Origin: DATBAK01 sp036787815
GTDB lineage: Bacteria; Actinomycetota; Acidimicrobiia; IMCC26256; PALSA-610
Length of the DNA stretch: 21,619 nt
Direction: 5' to 3'
Assembly (NCBI GenBank): GCA_036787815.1
Contig: DAIQOP010000028.1
Span: 1 to 21,619 of the forward strand
Position 1 is the first letter of the stretch, and every line of letters begins with the position of its first letter. The notes under the pieces are model-generated. The model saw only the letters and a program-made list of their open reading frames with translations, was not told the DNA's origin and made no database searches. Made by a program: the position numbers and the translations under genes. Shown here in pieces: positions 7,579-13,428 of this stretch.

Positions 7579-8384
7579 TGGCACGGGCCCACGTGTCGAT
7601 CGGCGACGTGCTCAACCAGCTCCGGGAAGAGTTCCCCGAGATCACGATCTCGAAGATCCGGTTCCTCGAGAGCCAGGGCCTCGTCGATCCCGAGCGCACC
7701 CCGTCGGGCTACCGCAAGTTCTACAACGGCGACGTCGAGCGGCTCCGTTGGATCCTGCGCGAGCAGCGCGAGCACTTCCTCCCGCTCAAGGTCATCAAGG
7801 AGCGGCTCGACGAGATCGACCGCAACGGTGGGTTCGAGGACTCGCCCGAGGCCAAGGCCGAAGCGACCGAGGCGGTCGCGCAGTTGTTCGCGAGTGTTCG
7901 GACCGAAGCGGTGGCGACCGCGCCCGTGCGCACCGAAGCCGACGACGTCGCCGACTCGCTCGCCGACGACGGCGCCGAGGCGTTTCTCGGCGACAACGGG
8001 GGAGCGATCCTCACCCGTTCGGAGCTCGCGCAGCTCGCCGGTCTCGACGACGCCGGCCTCGCGGAGCTCGAGGCCTACGGCTTCCTCAAGCCCTCGGTCA
8101 CCACCTCCGACCGCGCGCTCTTCGACGACGACGCGCTCGCGATCGCGCGCATCGCGCAGGCGTTCATGCGGTTCGGGATCGAGCCGCGGCACCTGCGCAT
8201 GTACCGCGCCTTCGTCGAGCGGGAAGCGTCGTTGTTCGAGCAGGTGTTGCTCCCGTACCGACGCCAGCGGAATCCCGAAGCCCGCGCGCGCGAGATCGAG
8301 ACCTTGAGCGAGCTGGCCGGTCTGGGGCGGCGGCTGCGCACGGCGTTGCTGCAACAGAACGTGCGCCGGTCGTTCGGTTCCTGA
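7578..8384 (+). CDS. ftsR: MerR-family regulator, FtsR type
   Basis: 268 residues from ATG 7578, overlapping the previous stop (TGATG). The N-terminal winged helix-turn-helix is SIGDVLNQLREEFPEITISK, then IRFLESQGLVDPERTPSGYR and an FLPLKVIKERLDE segment. A variable linker rich in Ala, Glu and Asp follows (about 85-140), then an effector-like helical domain containing RFGIEPRHLRMYR. This closely resembles my recollection of M. tuberculosis Rv1828 and C. glutamicum FtsR, an activator of ftsZ. Adjacency to the GarA-like gene is the conserved arrangement. GTG 7575 is an alternative start adding one residue. Confidence 0.9.
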   Translation: MARAHVSIGDVLNQLREEFPEITISKIRFLESQGLVDPERTPSGYRKFYNGDVERLRWILREQREHFLPLKVIKERLDEIDRNGGFEDSPEAKAEATEAVAQLFASVRTEAVATAPVRTEADDVADSLADDGAEAFLGDNGGAILTRSELAQLAGLDDAGLAELEAYGFLKPSVTTSDRALFDDDALAIARIAQAFMRFGIEPRHLRMYRAFVEREASLFEQVLLPYRRQRNPEARAREIETLSELAGLGRRLRTALLQQNVRRSFGS

Positions 8385-8393
8385 CGCGCGCGC

Positions 8394-8993
8394 GTGCCCG
8401 TGTCGCGACCCATCCTGCTCGGCCCCGAAGCGCTGGCCGCGTTGTTGCACCGGATCGGCGGGGAGATCGCACGCGATCATCCCGACGGCGTCGTGCTCGT
8501 CGGGGTGTTGAAGGGCGCGCTGCTGTTCCTCGCCGATCTCGTACGCGCGATCCCCGACATCCCTGTGGAGGTCGACTTCATCGCGATCTCGCGCTTCGCA
8601 CCCGACTCCGGGCGGGTGCGCATCACCCAGGACGTGCAGATCGACATCGCGGGCCGCGATGTCGTCATCGTCGAGGACATCGTCGATACCGGCCTCACGC
8701 TCTCGTACCTCTCGGCGCAGCTCGCGGCGCGCGGTCCGCGAACGCTCGACGTCGCCGCGCTGCTCGACCGCGTGTCGCGCCGGATCGTGCCCGAGCCCGT
8801 GCGCTACCGCGGTGTGGAGCTCGACGACGGGTTCGTGCTCGGGTACGGGCTGCACTACCGCGACCTGTACCGCAACCTCCCGTTCGTCGCGGTCGGCGAC
8901 CTCGACGAGGTACGCGAGCGCCCCGACGTCTACGTGTCGGAGCTGTACGGCGCTTCTGCGACCTGGCGTTCCGAACGGGCGGGCGGAGGGTAG
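8394..8993 (+). CDS. hpt: Hypoxanthine phosphoribosyltransferase
   Basis: 199 residues from GTG 8394, 9 nt after ftsR; GTG 8400 is an alternative. It converts hypoxanthine or guanine plus PRPP to IMP or GMP in purine salvage. The PRPP loop VVIVEDIVDTGLTLS has its acidic pair at Glu94-Asp95. The VGVLKGALLFLADL segment (36-49) and the C-terminal VLGYGLHYRDLYRNLPFVAV are both HPRT hallmarks. The C-terminus extends about 15 residues beyond the usual end. In mycobacteria no hpt lies between Rv1828 and Rv1829, so this looks like an insertion into the cluster. Confidence 0.95.
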   Translation: MPVSRPILLGPEALAALLHRIGGEIARDHPDGVVLVGVLKGALLFLADLVRAIPDIPVEVDFIAISRFAPDSGRVRITQDVQIDIAGRDVVIVEDIVDTGLTLSYLSAQLAARGPRTLDVAALLDRVSRRIVPEPVRYRGVELDDGFVLGYGLHYRDLYRNLPFVAVGDLDEVRERPDVYVSELYGASATWRSERAGGG

Positions 8994-9002
8994 GGCCGGT
9001 GG

Positions 9003-9030
9003 TAGGGTTTGTCCGGCCGAAGCGGAGGGT
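9003..9030 (+). promoter_or_regulatory. -10-like box and Shine-Dalgarno for the DUF151 gene
   Basis: TAGGGT (9003-9008) could be a -10, and GCGGAGGG just before 9030 is a good ribosome-binding site 4-8 nt ahead of GTG 9034. It fixes the start, because the open frame runs much further upstream over hpt. Confidence 0.4.
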
Positions 9031-9033
9031 GCC

Positions 9034-9534
9034 GTGATCCGACTGTCTCTCGTCGGGGTACGTGTGGAGGTGGGCACGAATCCGCCTCAACCCATCGTCC
9101 TGCTTCGGGAAGACGACGGCCAGCGCTACCTGCCGATCTTCAGCGGGACGCCCGAGGCGACGGCGATCGTCTACGCGCTCCAGGGCATGGACACGCCCCG
9201 GCCGATGACCCACGACCTGTTCAAGCAGGTGCTCGACGACCAGCAGGTCACCCTCGAGCGGGTCGAGATCACCGAGCTGCACGATGGCACCTTCTACGCC
9301 AAGCTCGCCCTCGACCGGGCCGGCGAACGCTCCACCATCGACAGTCGCCCCTCCGATGCGATCGCGCTGGCCGTGCGCTACGGGGCCGATGTCCCGATCT
9401 TCGCCGACGAGGCCGTGCTCGACGAGGCCGGTGTGCTCTTCGACCAGGAAGAGGACGCCATCGAAGAGGAAGAGCAGGTGGAGGAGTTCCGGGAGTTCAT
9501 CGAGAACGTCCGCCCGGAGGACTTCGCCACGTAG
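9034..9534 (+). CDS. DUF151 bifunctional nuclease-domain protein
   Basis: 166 residues from GTG 9034. The family fold is clear: LSLVGVRVEVGTNPPQPIVLLRE, then LPIFSGTPEATAIVYALQG, the MTHDLFKQVLDD helix, ITELHDGTFYAKLAL and SRPSDAIALAVRYGADVPIF. The C-terminus is very acidic (QEEDAIEEEEQVEEF). Relatives have been reported to show RNase/DNase activity, and the Thermotoga homologue is a structural prototype. Position matches M. tuberculosis Rv1829 between the two MerR genes. Physiological substrate unknown. Confidence 0.93.
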   Translation: MIRLSLVGVRVEVGTNPPQPIVLLREDDGQRYLPIFSGTPEATAIVYALQGMDTPRPMTHDLFKQVLDDQQVTLERVEITELHDGTFYAKLALDRAGERSTIDSRPSDAIALAVRYGADVPIFADEAVLDEAGVLFDQEEDAIEEEEQVEEFREFIENVRPEDFAT

Positions 9535-9579
9535 CCGCCCGGTCCCGGGGGGCGGCCGCCCGTGACCCTCGACCGCCGC

Positions 9580-9614
9580 TTGACGTTGACGTCGAGGGGT
9601 CCGACCGGTACGGT
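9580..9614 (+). promoter_or_regulatory. Sigma-A-type promoter upstream of the second MerR gene
   Basis: TTGACG (9586-9591) and TACGGT (9609-9614) are separated by exactly 17 bp. A second TTGACG at 9580-9585 sits directly before the first, forming a tandem repeat. Transcription should start near 9621, giving a leader of about 27 nt to ATG 9648. This is the best -35/-10 pair in the window. Confidence 0.65.
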
Positions 9615-9647
9615 CACATCCACGTAACTACGAGGGTGTGAGTTCCT

Positions 9648-10139
9648 ATGAACATCGGTCATACCGAAGATCGGGAAGGGTTCCGCGGGCCACAGGTGTG
9701 TGCCGTCGTCGGGATCACCTACCGCCAGCTGGACTACTGGGCCCGCACGGACCTGGTGCGCCCGTCGCTCCACGATGCCGCCGGCAGCGGTACCCAGCGG
9801 CTCTACTCCTACCGCGACCTCGTGGAGCTGAAGGTCGTGAAGAGCCTGCTCGATGCCGGGGTCTCGCTCCAGACGGCCCGCAAGGCGATCGACTACCTGC
9901 GCGACCACCTCGGCGAGGACCTCGCCTCGGCCAGCCTCGTGCTCGACGGCACCCGCTCGGTGCTCGCCTTCGACGGCGACCAGATCGTCGACCTCCTCCG
10001 GCACGGCCAGGGTGTGCTCAACATCGTGCCGCTCGCGCGCGTCGTCGACGCGCTCGACGCCGAGATCCTGGCCCTCGCCCCCCGCGTCGCGGAACCGGAC
10101 GCCCCGGTGCAGGCCTCACCGGCCGTCCAGGGGAGATAG
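9648..10139 (+). CDS. MerR-family regulator, Rv1830 type
   Basis: 163 residues. A DNA-binding domain near the N-terminus (GPQVCAVVGITYRQLDYWAR, then TDLVRPSLHDAAGSGTQRLY) is followed by LVELKVVKSLLDAGVSLQTAR and a dimerisation helix, then a short C-terminal domain with VLNIVPLARVVDAL. The start block is close to M. tuberculosis Rv1830, a regulator linked to cell division, and the gene order agrees. No Cys-rich metal site is visible, so it is not a classical metal-sensing MerR. It has its own good promoter, which suggests expression separate from the upstream cluster. Its last codons contain the GGGGAG Shine-Dalgarno of the next gene. Confidence 0.92.
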   Translation: MNIGHTEDREGFRGPQVCAVVGITYRQLDYWARTDLVRPSLHDAAGSGTQRLYSYRDLVELKVVKSLLDAGVSLQTARKAIDYLRDHLGEDLASASLVLDGTRSVLAFDGDQIVDLLRHGQGVLNIVPLARVVDALDAEILALAPRVAEPDAPVQASPAVQGR

Positions 10140-10143
10140 GGCG

Positions 10144-10584
10144 ATCGACGACGCGCCGCTTCCCCACGAGCAGGTCCGCTTCGCGCACAACTCGGAGCGG
10201 CAGTTCGCGAAGTTGCTCGACTTCTACGCGATCGTCTGGGAGTACGAGCCGCGCACGTTCGTGCTCATGCGCGACCGCGACGGCAACCCGGTGCAGGCCT
10301 TCAGCCCCGACTTCTACCTGCCGGCGTACGACCTCTACATCGAGATCACCACGCTCAACCAGAAGCTGGTCACGAAGAAGAACCGCAAGGCCCGCCTCGT
10401 GCAGGAGCTGTATCCCGAGGTCGTGGTGCGCGTGCTCTACCAGCGCGACTACCTGCATCTGCTCGTGAAGTACGGGCTCGAACCGCCGTCGCAGCTCAGC
10501 GCGGCGTTCGGAGAAGGCGCGCCCTTGCGGCTCGACCGTGAGTTGCGATCACTCGGTGCGCAGCAGTCGGCCGAGAGCGCGTAG
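10144..10584 (+). CDS. PD-(D/E)xK-like nuclease-fold protein, apparent ATC start
   Basis: About 146 residues if read from ATC 10144. Conserved-looking blocks are HNSERQFAKLLDFYAIVWEYEPRT, then AFSPDFYLPAYDLYIEITTL, then NQKLVTKKNRKARLVQELYP and VLYQRDYLHLLVKYG. The PD, later E-x-T and following lysines suggest a restriction-endonuclease-like core; this is inference. I recall similar segments fused to or encoded beside hypoxanthine phosphoribosyltransferase in other actinobacteria and Chloroflexi, which fits hpt lying nearby, but could not check it. In this frame there is no ATG, GTG or TTG between GTG 10012 (deep inside the MerR gene) and TTG 10213 (inside a conserved block). AGGGGAG lies 8 nt before the ATC. 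It follows the MerR stop by 4 nt. Confidence 0.7.
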   Translation: MDDAPLPHEQVRFAHNSERQFAKLLDFYAIVWEYEPRTFVLMRDRDGNPVQAFSPDFYLPAYDLYIEITTLNQKLVTKKNRKARLVQELYPEVVVRVLYQRDYLHLLVKYGLEPPSQLSAAFGEGAPLRLDRELRSLGAQQSAESA

Positions 10585-10598
10585 CGTTCGCGATCTTC

Positions 10599-11687
10599 AT
10601 GGACGAGACGCTCCGGCACAGCCCACTCGACGCGGCCCATCGGGCGTTGGGCGCGCGCTTCGCGCCGTTCGGCGGATGGGAGATGCCGATCCAGTACGCG
10701 GGCGTGCTCGAGGAGCACCGCGCGTGCCGTACGAGCGCCGTGGTGTTCGACGTGTCGCATCTCGGCACATTGCGCTGCGCCGGTGGGGGAGTGATCGCCG
10801 CGCTCCAATGGGCGCTCACCAACGACCTCCACCGCATCGCGCCGGGCCGCGCCCAGTACACGCATCTGCTCGACGAACACGATGCGCACGTCGTCGACGA
10901 CCTGATCGTGTGGTGGCTTGCACCGAGCGAACTGCTCGTGATGCCGAACGCGTCGAACACGGGGCCGCTGGTCGACGCGATCCGCGACGCGTGCACGCGG
11001 TTCGGCGCGCCGGGCGACACCGTCGACGACGTCACCGACGGGCGCGCGGTGCTGGCGATCCAGGGCCCGCAGGCGCGCAGCCGGTTGGCCCCCGTCGCGC
11101 CGGAGGCGGCTGCGGTCGAACGGTTCCACGTGCTCCCGTTCTCGTGGAGGGGAGCGGAGTGCATCGCGGCGGGCACCGGCTACACCGGCGAAGACGGTGT
11201 CGAGATCAGCGTGCCCGTCGATCGCGCCCCCGAGCTCTGGAGCGCCGTGCTCGAGACGGGGGTGGTCCCGGCGGGCCTGGGTGCGCGCGACACGTTGCGG
11301 CTCGAAGCCGGCCTCCCGCTCCACGGTCACGAGCTCGGGCCGGGGATCACGCCGTTGCAGGCGAAGTTGGGCTGGGTCGTGCGGTTCGACAAGGGCGACT
11401 TCCGGGGCCGGGCGCCGCTCGAAGCCGAACGCGACCGCGGCGTCGCCCGCCTGCTGCGCGGCATGACCACCACCGGTCGCCAGCCGCCCCGCGAAGGCGC
11501 GGTCGTGTCGCTCGCGGGCGCGCCGGTCGGCACGGTGACCAGCGGCAACTTCTCACCGATGCTCGGTCACGGCATCGCGCTGGGGTTCCTCGACCCGGCG
11601 ATCGCCCCGGGCACCGAGGTCGAGATCGACGTGCGCGGCCGGTCGCTCCCGGCCACCGTGGTCGAGCCTCCGTTCGTCCGCCGCTGA
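10599..11687 (+). CDS. gcvT: Glycine cleavage system T protein (aminomethyltransferase)
   Basis: 362 residues, normal for GcvT. It transfers the methylene group from lipoyl-bound aminomethyl to tetrahydrofolate, releasing ammonia. Motifs in order: GARFAPFGGWEMPIQYAGVLEEH and FDVSHLG near the N-terminus, the AIQGPQA segment, GTGYTGEDGVEI, LGARDTLRLEAGLPLHGHEL, and the C-terminal VTSGNFSPMLGHGIALGF. A hexamer TAGCGT (10582-10587) overlaps the preceding stop and ends 11 nt before ATG 10599, so a very short leader is possible. It partners with gcvH upstream; in M. tuberculosis gcvB occupies the equivalent end of the cluster. Confidence 0.96.
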   Translation: MDETLRHSPLDAAHRALGARFAPFGGWEMPIQYAGVLEEHRACRTSAVVFDVSHLGTLRCAGGGVIAALQWALTNDLHRIAPGRAQYTHLLDEHDAHVVDDLIVWWLAPSELLVMPNASNTGPLVDAIRDACTRFGAPGDTVDDVTDGRAVLAIQGPQARSRLAPVAPEAAAVERFHVLPFSWRGAECIAAGTGYTGEDGVEISVPVDRAPELWSAVLETGVVPAGLGARDTLRLEAGLPLHGHELGPGITPLQAKLGWVVRFDKGDFRGRAPLEAERDRGVARLLRGMTTTGRQPPREGAVVSLAGAPVGTVTSGNFSPMLGHGIALGFLDPAIAPGTEVEIDVRGRSLPATVVEPPFVRR

Positions 11688-11697
11688 TCCGGGCGAT

Positions 11698-11713
11698 GCG
11701 TCGCGCGCGACGC
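11698..11713. terminator. Perfect 16-bp palindrome between convergent genes
   Basis: GCGTCGCGCGCGACGC is self-complementary and can extend by a T-G and an A-T pair to 11696-11715. It sits between the gcvT stop (11687) and the stop of the leftward small gene (11720), the expected place for a bidirectional terminator. No T-tract follows on either strand. Confidence 0.45.
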
Positions 11714-11719
11714 GTCGGG

Positions 11720-11920
11720 TCAGGGAGCGACCGCGGGAACGCTCCGGACCGCGAGGACGCGATCGGTGCGGAAGCTGGCCACCCGGTCGCTCCAGCTCGA
11801 CAGGCGATGCACGCGGCTGTGTGACGTGAAGAAGGTCGTGAGCGGACCTTCGAGCTCGTAGGCGTCGGCTCCGTCGATGCGCTCGATCGTGCCGTCGATG
11901 GTGACGATCTCGAAGACCAT
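11720..11920 (-). CDS. Small protein of unknown function (66 aa)
   Basis: 66 residues from ATG 11920, preceded by CGGAG 5 nt upstream. It starts MVFEIVTIDGTIERIDGADAYELEG and continues LTTFFTSHSRVHRLSSW, then SDRVASFRTDRVLAVRSV: alternating beta-like strands, no cysteines, no signal peptide or membrane segment. I recognise no family. A proper ribosome-binding site, a plausible globular composition and the convergent position with a terminator palindrome argue that it is real. It is the first - strand gene after the direction switch. Three DnaA-box-like sequences lie 49-92 bp upstream of its start. Confidence 0.65.
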   Translation of the reverse strand: MVFEIVTIDGTIERIDGADAYELEGPLTTFFTSHSRVHRLSSWSDRVASFRTDRVLAVRSVPAVAP

Positions 11921-11968
11921 CAGTGCTCCGTTCGTCGGGGGGTACTGATCAACCTACGACGAGGTGCC

Positions 11969-12012
11969 TGTGGATCGTAAGAGAGATCAACCTGTGGACG
12001 ACCTGTGGACAA
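11969..12012. promoter_or_regulatory. Cluster of three DnaA-box-like 9-mers
   Basis: TGTGGATCG (11969-11977), TGTGGACGA (11993-12001) and TGTGGACAA (12004-12012), all in the same orientation. The last equals the reverse complement of the TTGTCCACA box used by high-GC actinobacteria. The last two are 11 bp apart, about one helical turn. It lies between the hydrolase stop and the small gene's start. Confidence 0.4.
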
Positions 12013-12017
12013 CCGCT

Positions 12018-12842
12018 TTACGCGAGGAAGGCGAGCAACGCTTCGTTGAACTCGGGCGCGCGCTCGAAGTAAGGGGAGTGGCCGGCACCCGCGATCTCGA
12101 CGACACGCGCGTGATCGAGTCGCGCGGCACCCGCGCGCACGAGCGGCGCAGGGAACAGCTGGTCTTCCGGTGCGGTGATAACGAGCACGGGAACGCCCGT
12201 CGCGTTCATCTGCGCGTGCGTGATCTCCCACCCCGTGAGCGCGCGCATCACTGCGGGAAAGGGAGGCTCGTGGAACGAGTCGAGCTGTTGGTAGAGGAAT
12301 GCGAGCGAGGGGTCGCGCTCGACGAGCGTGGCACTGATGGCGGAATGGGCACCGAGCCGCACGACATCGGGAGCGCCGCCCGTCAGCAGGCCGCGGAAGT
12401 GCGCGTGCAGCTCCGGGGTGAAGAGCCCACCGATCGTGTTCGCGAGCGTGAGGGAGCGAACCCGTTCCGGGTGCGCGATCGTGAACGCGCTCACCCACCA
12501 GCCGCCCATCGACTGACCGACCAGGTCGACGCGATCGACTTCTACGGCCGCCAGGATCGCGGTGAGGTCGCCGGCGGCGATCTCGGCCCCCACGGCGCCG
12601 CTCCGACAGGTCGAGTTGCCGAAACCCCGGCTGTCCCACGTGACGACCCGGTAGCCGTGCGCGGCGAGCGCCGGCACCTGTTGGAACCACGACGCGTGCG
12701 TGCCGCCCGCGCCGTGGGTCAGCACGACGGTGCGGGCGTCGTCGCCGGTGCCGGCCGCCGTCGGGCCGGTCACCTCGTAGTAGAGCGACTCGCCGTCGTG
12801 ATCGACGCGTCCGGTACGCCATTGCGCGGTCGGTGTCTGCAC
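12018..12842 (-). CDS. Alpha/beta hydrolase
   Basis: 274 residues from GTG 12842. The fold is typical: LTHGAGGTHASWFQQVPAL oxyanion region, TWDSRGFGNS, then nucleophile elbow VGQSMGG with Ser111, acid Asp227 in TAPEDQLFP and His255 in GAGHSPYFE. It should be a soluble esterase, lipase or hydrolase; the substrate cannot be inferred. An in-frame GTG at 12899 would add 19 Ala/Arg-rich residues and bring the start up against the dif-like site. GTG 12842 is preferred because the family-like sequence begins there and TACGAT lies 7 nt upstream. Confidence 0.88.
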   Translation of the reverse strand: MQTPTAQWRTGRVDHDGESLYYEVTGPTAAGTGDDARTVVLTHGAGGTHASWFQQVPALAAHGYRVVTWDSRGFGNSTCRSGAVGAEIAAGDLTAILAAVEVDRVDLVGQSMGGWWVSAFTIAHPERVRSLTLANTIGGLFTPELHAHFRGLLTGGAPDVVRLGAHSAISATLVERDPSLAFLYQQLDSFHEPPFPAVMRALTGWEITHAQMNATGVPVLVITAPEDQLFPAPLVRAGAARLDHARVVEIAGAGHSPYFERAPEFNEALLAFLA

Positions 12843-12849
12843 GCGGGGG

Positions 12850-12855
12850 ATCGTA
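12850..12855 (-). promoter_or_regulatory. -10-like hexamer for leaderless hydrolase transcript
   Basis: On the - strand TACGAT ends 7 nt before GTG 12842. Confidence 0.45.
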
Positions 12856-12900
12856 GATGCGGCGCCCGGCGCAGCAGCCCGGCCGGCCGTTGCGTGCACT

Positions 12901-12928
12901 ACTTTACATAACGAGGATTATCGGCGCT
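12901..12928 (-). other. dif: Putative dif site (XerC/XerD chromosome dimer resolution)
   Basis: Read on the - strand there is an 11-bp arm AGCGCCGATAA, a 6-bp centre TCCTCG and an 11-bp arm TTATGTAAAGT. The last arm differs by one base from the XerD arm I recall for B. subtilis dif (TTATGTAAACT). The CCGATAAT start and the TTATGT-x-AAGT end match the actinobacterial dif consensus as I recall it. It is intergenic, is an AT-richer island in very GC-rich DNA, and lies where gene direction flips. XerCD would resolve chromosome dimers here during division, with FtsK. No integrase gene is nearby, so a prophage att site is less likely. Confidence 0.8.
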
Positions 12929-12968
12929 TGAGGGGAGCGGACCGACGCAACCGACGGGAAAGTCATGT

Positions 12969-13379
12969 TCAGGCATCGACGAGCGGCCGGGCCGCGTCGA
13001 GCAGCCAGGCCAACGCCTCTCGCAGCTCCGACGGGTCGAGGCCCGCGGCGAGGTCGCGCTCCACGTCGCCGATCGCGCACTCGAGCACGTAGAGCCGGTC
13101 GCGCAACGCGTCGAGCTCCGAGCGAGCCAACACCAGCTCGTCCTCGCCCAGCCCGAGTTCGGCGGCCCGATGCCGTGATTCGTAGTGCCGCTGGCGACAG
13201 CTCTGGCGGCAGAACTGCCGGGGACGGCCCCGACCGTTCGACGCCGGGAGCGGGCGTCCGCACCAGCGGCAGGGAGCACCCGGATTCGGGCCGCGTACGC
13301 GCGGAGCATGCACCGGCGCCGCGGCGCCGGATGCGTCGGCGTGCTCCCCCGGGAGATCGGTCCCCCGACTTTGCGTCAC
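12969..13379 (-). CDS. Small zinc-ribbon protein with coiled-coil tail
   Basis: 136 residues from GTG 13379. A Pro/Ala-rich N-terminus precedes a four-Cys motif, CRWCGRP with Cys37 and Cys40, then GRGRPRQFCRQSCRQRHYE with Cys57 and Cys61. A Glu/Leu-rich helical tail follows (EDELVLARSELDALRDRLYV, then LECAIGDVERDLAAG). The GRPRxxC-x3-CRxRxYE pattern is common in actinobacterial small zinc-finger proteins, probably nucleic-acid or protein binding; I cannot name the function. The start is supported by a -10-like TATCTT ending 8 nt upstream. A 13-bp palindrome covers the start codon. Confidence 0.75.
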   Translation of the reverse strand: MTQSRGTDLPGEHADASGAAAPVHAPRVRGPNPGAPCRWCGRPLPASNGRGRPRQFCRQSCRQRHYESRHRAAELGLGEDELVLARSELDALRDRLYVLECAIGDVERDLAAGLDPSELREALAWLLDAARPLVDA

Positions 13380-13386
13380 TGTGACG
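13374..13386. promoter_or_regulatory. 13-bp palindrome over the zinc-ribbon gene's start
   Basis: CGTCAC (13374-13379), T, GTGACG (13381-13386). It spans the GTG start codon and the predicted transcription start, so a bound repressor would block initiation. It could equally be chance in GC-rich DNA. Confidence 0.3.
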
Positions 13387-13387
13387 A

Positions 13388-13393
13388 AAGATA
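13388..13393 (-). promoter_or_regulatory. -10-like hexamer for zinc-ribbon gene
   Basis: On the - strand TATCTT ends 8 nt before GTG 13379; this is the most AT-rich of the -10-like boxes here. Confidence 0.5.
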
Positions 13394-13428
13394 GCGAAGG
13401 TGATCGCCGTGCCGGTGGATGGTCTCGG

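Noticed and set aside
7470..9077. 535-codon - strand frame opposite ftsR and hpt
   Set aside because: Shadow of two well-supported + genes; no recognisable domain.
12901..12928. Prophage or integron attachment site
   Set aside because: No integrase, tRNA or duplicated flank nearby, and the arm sequences fit a chromosomal dif site.
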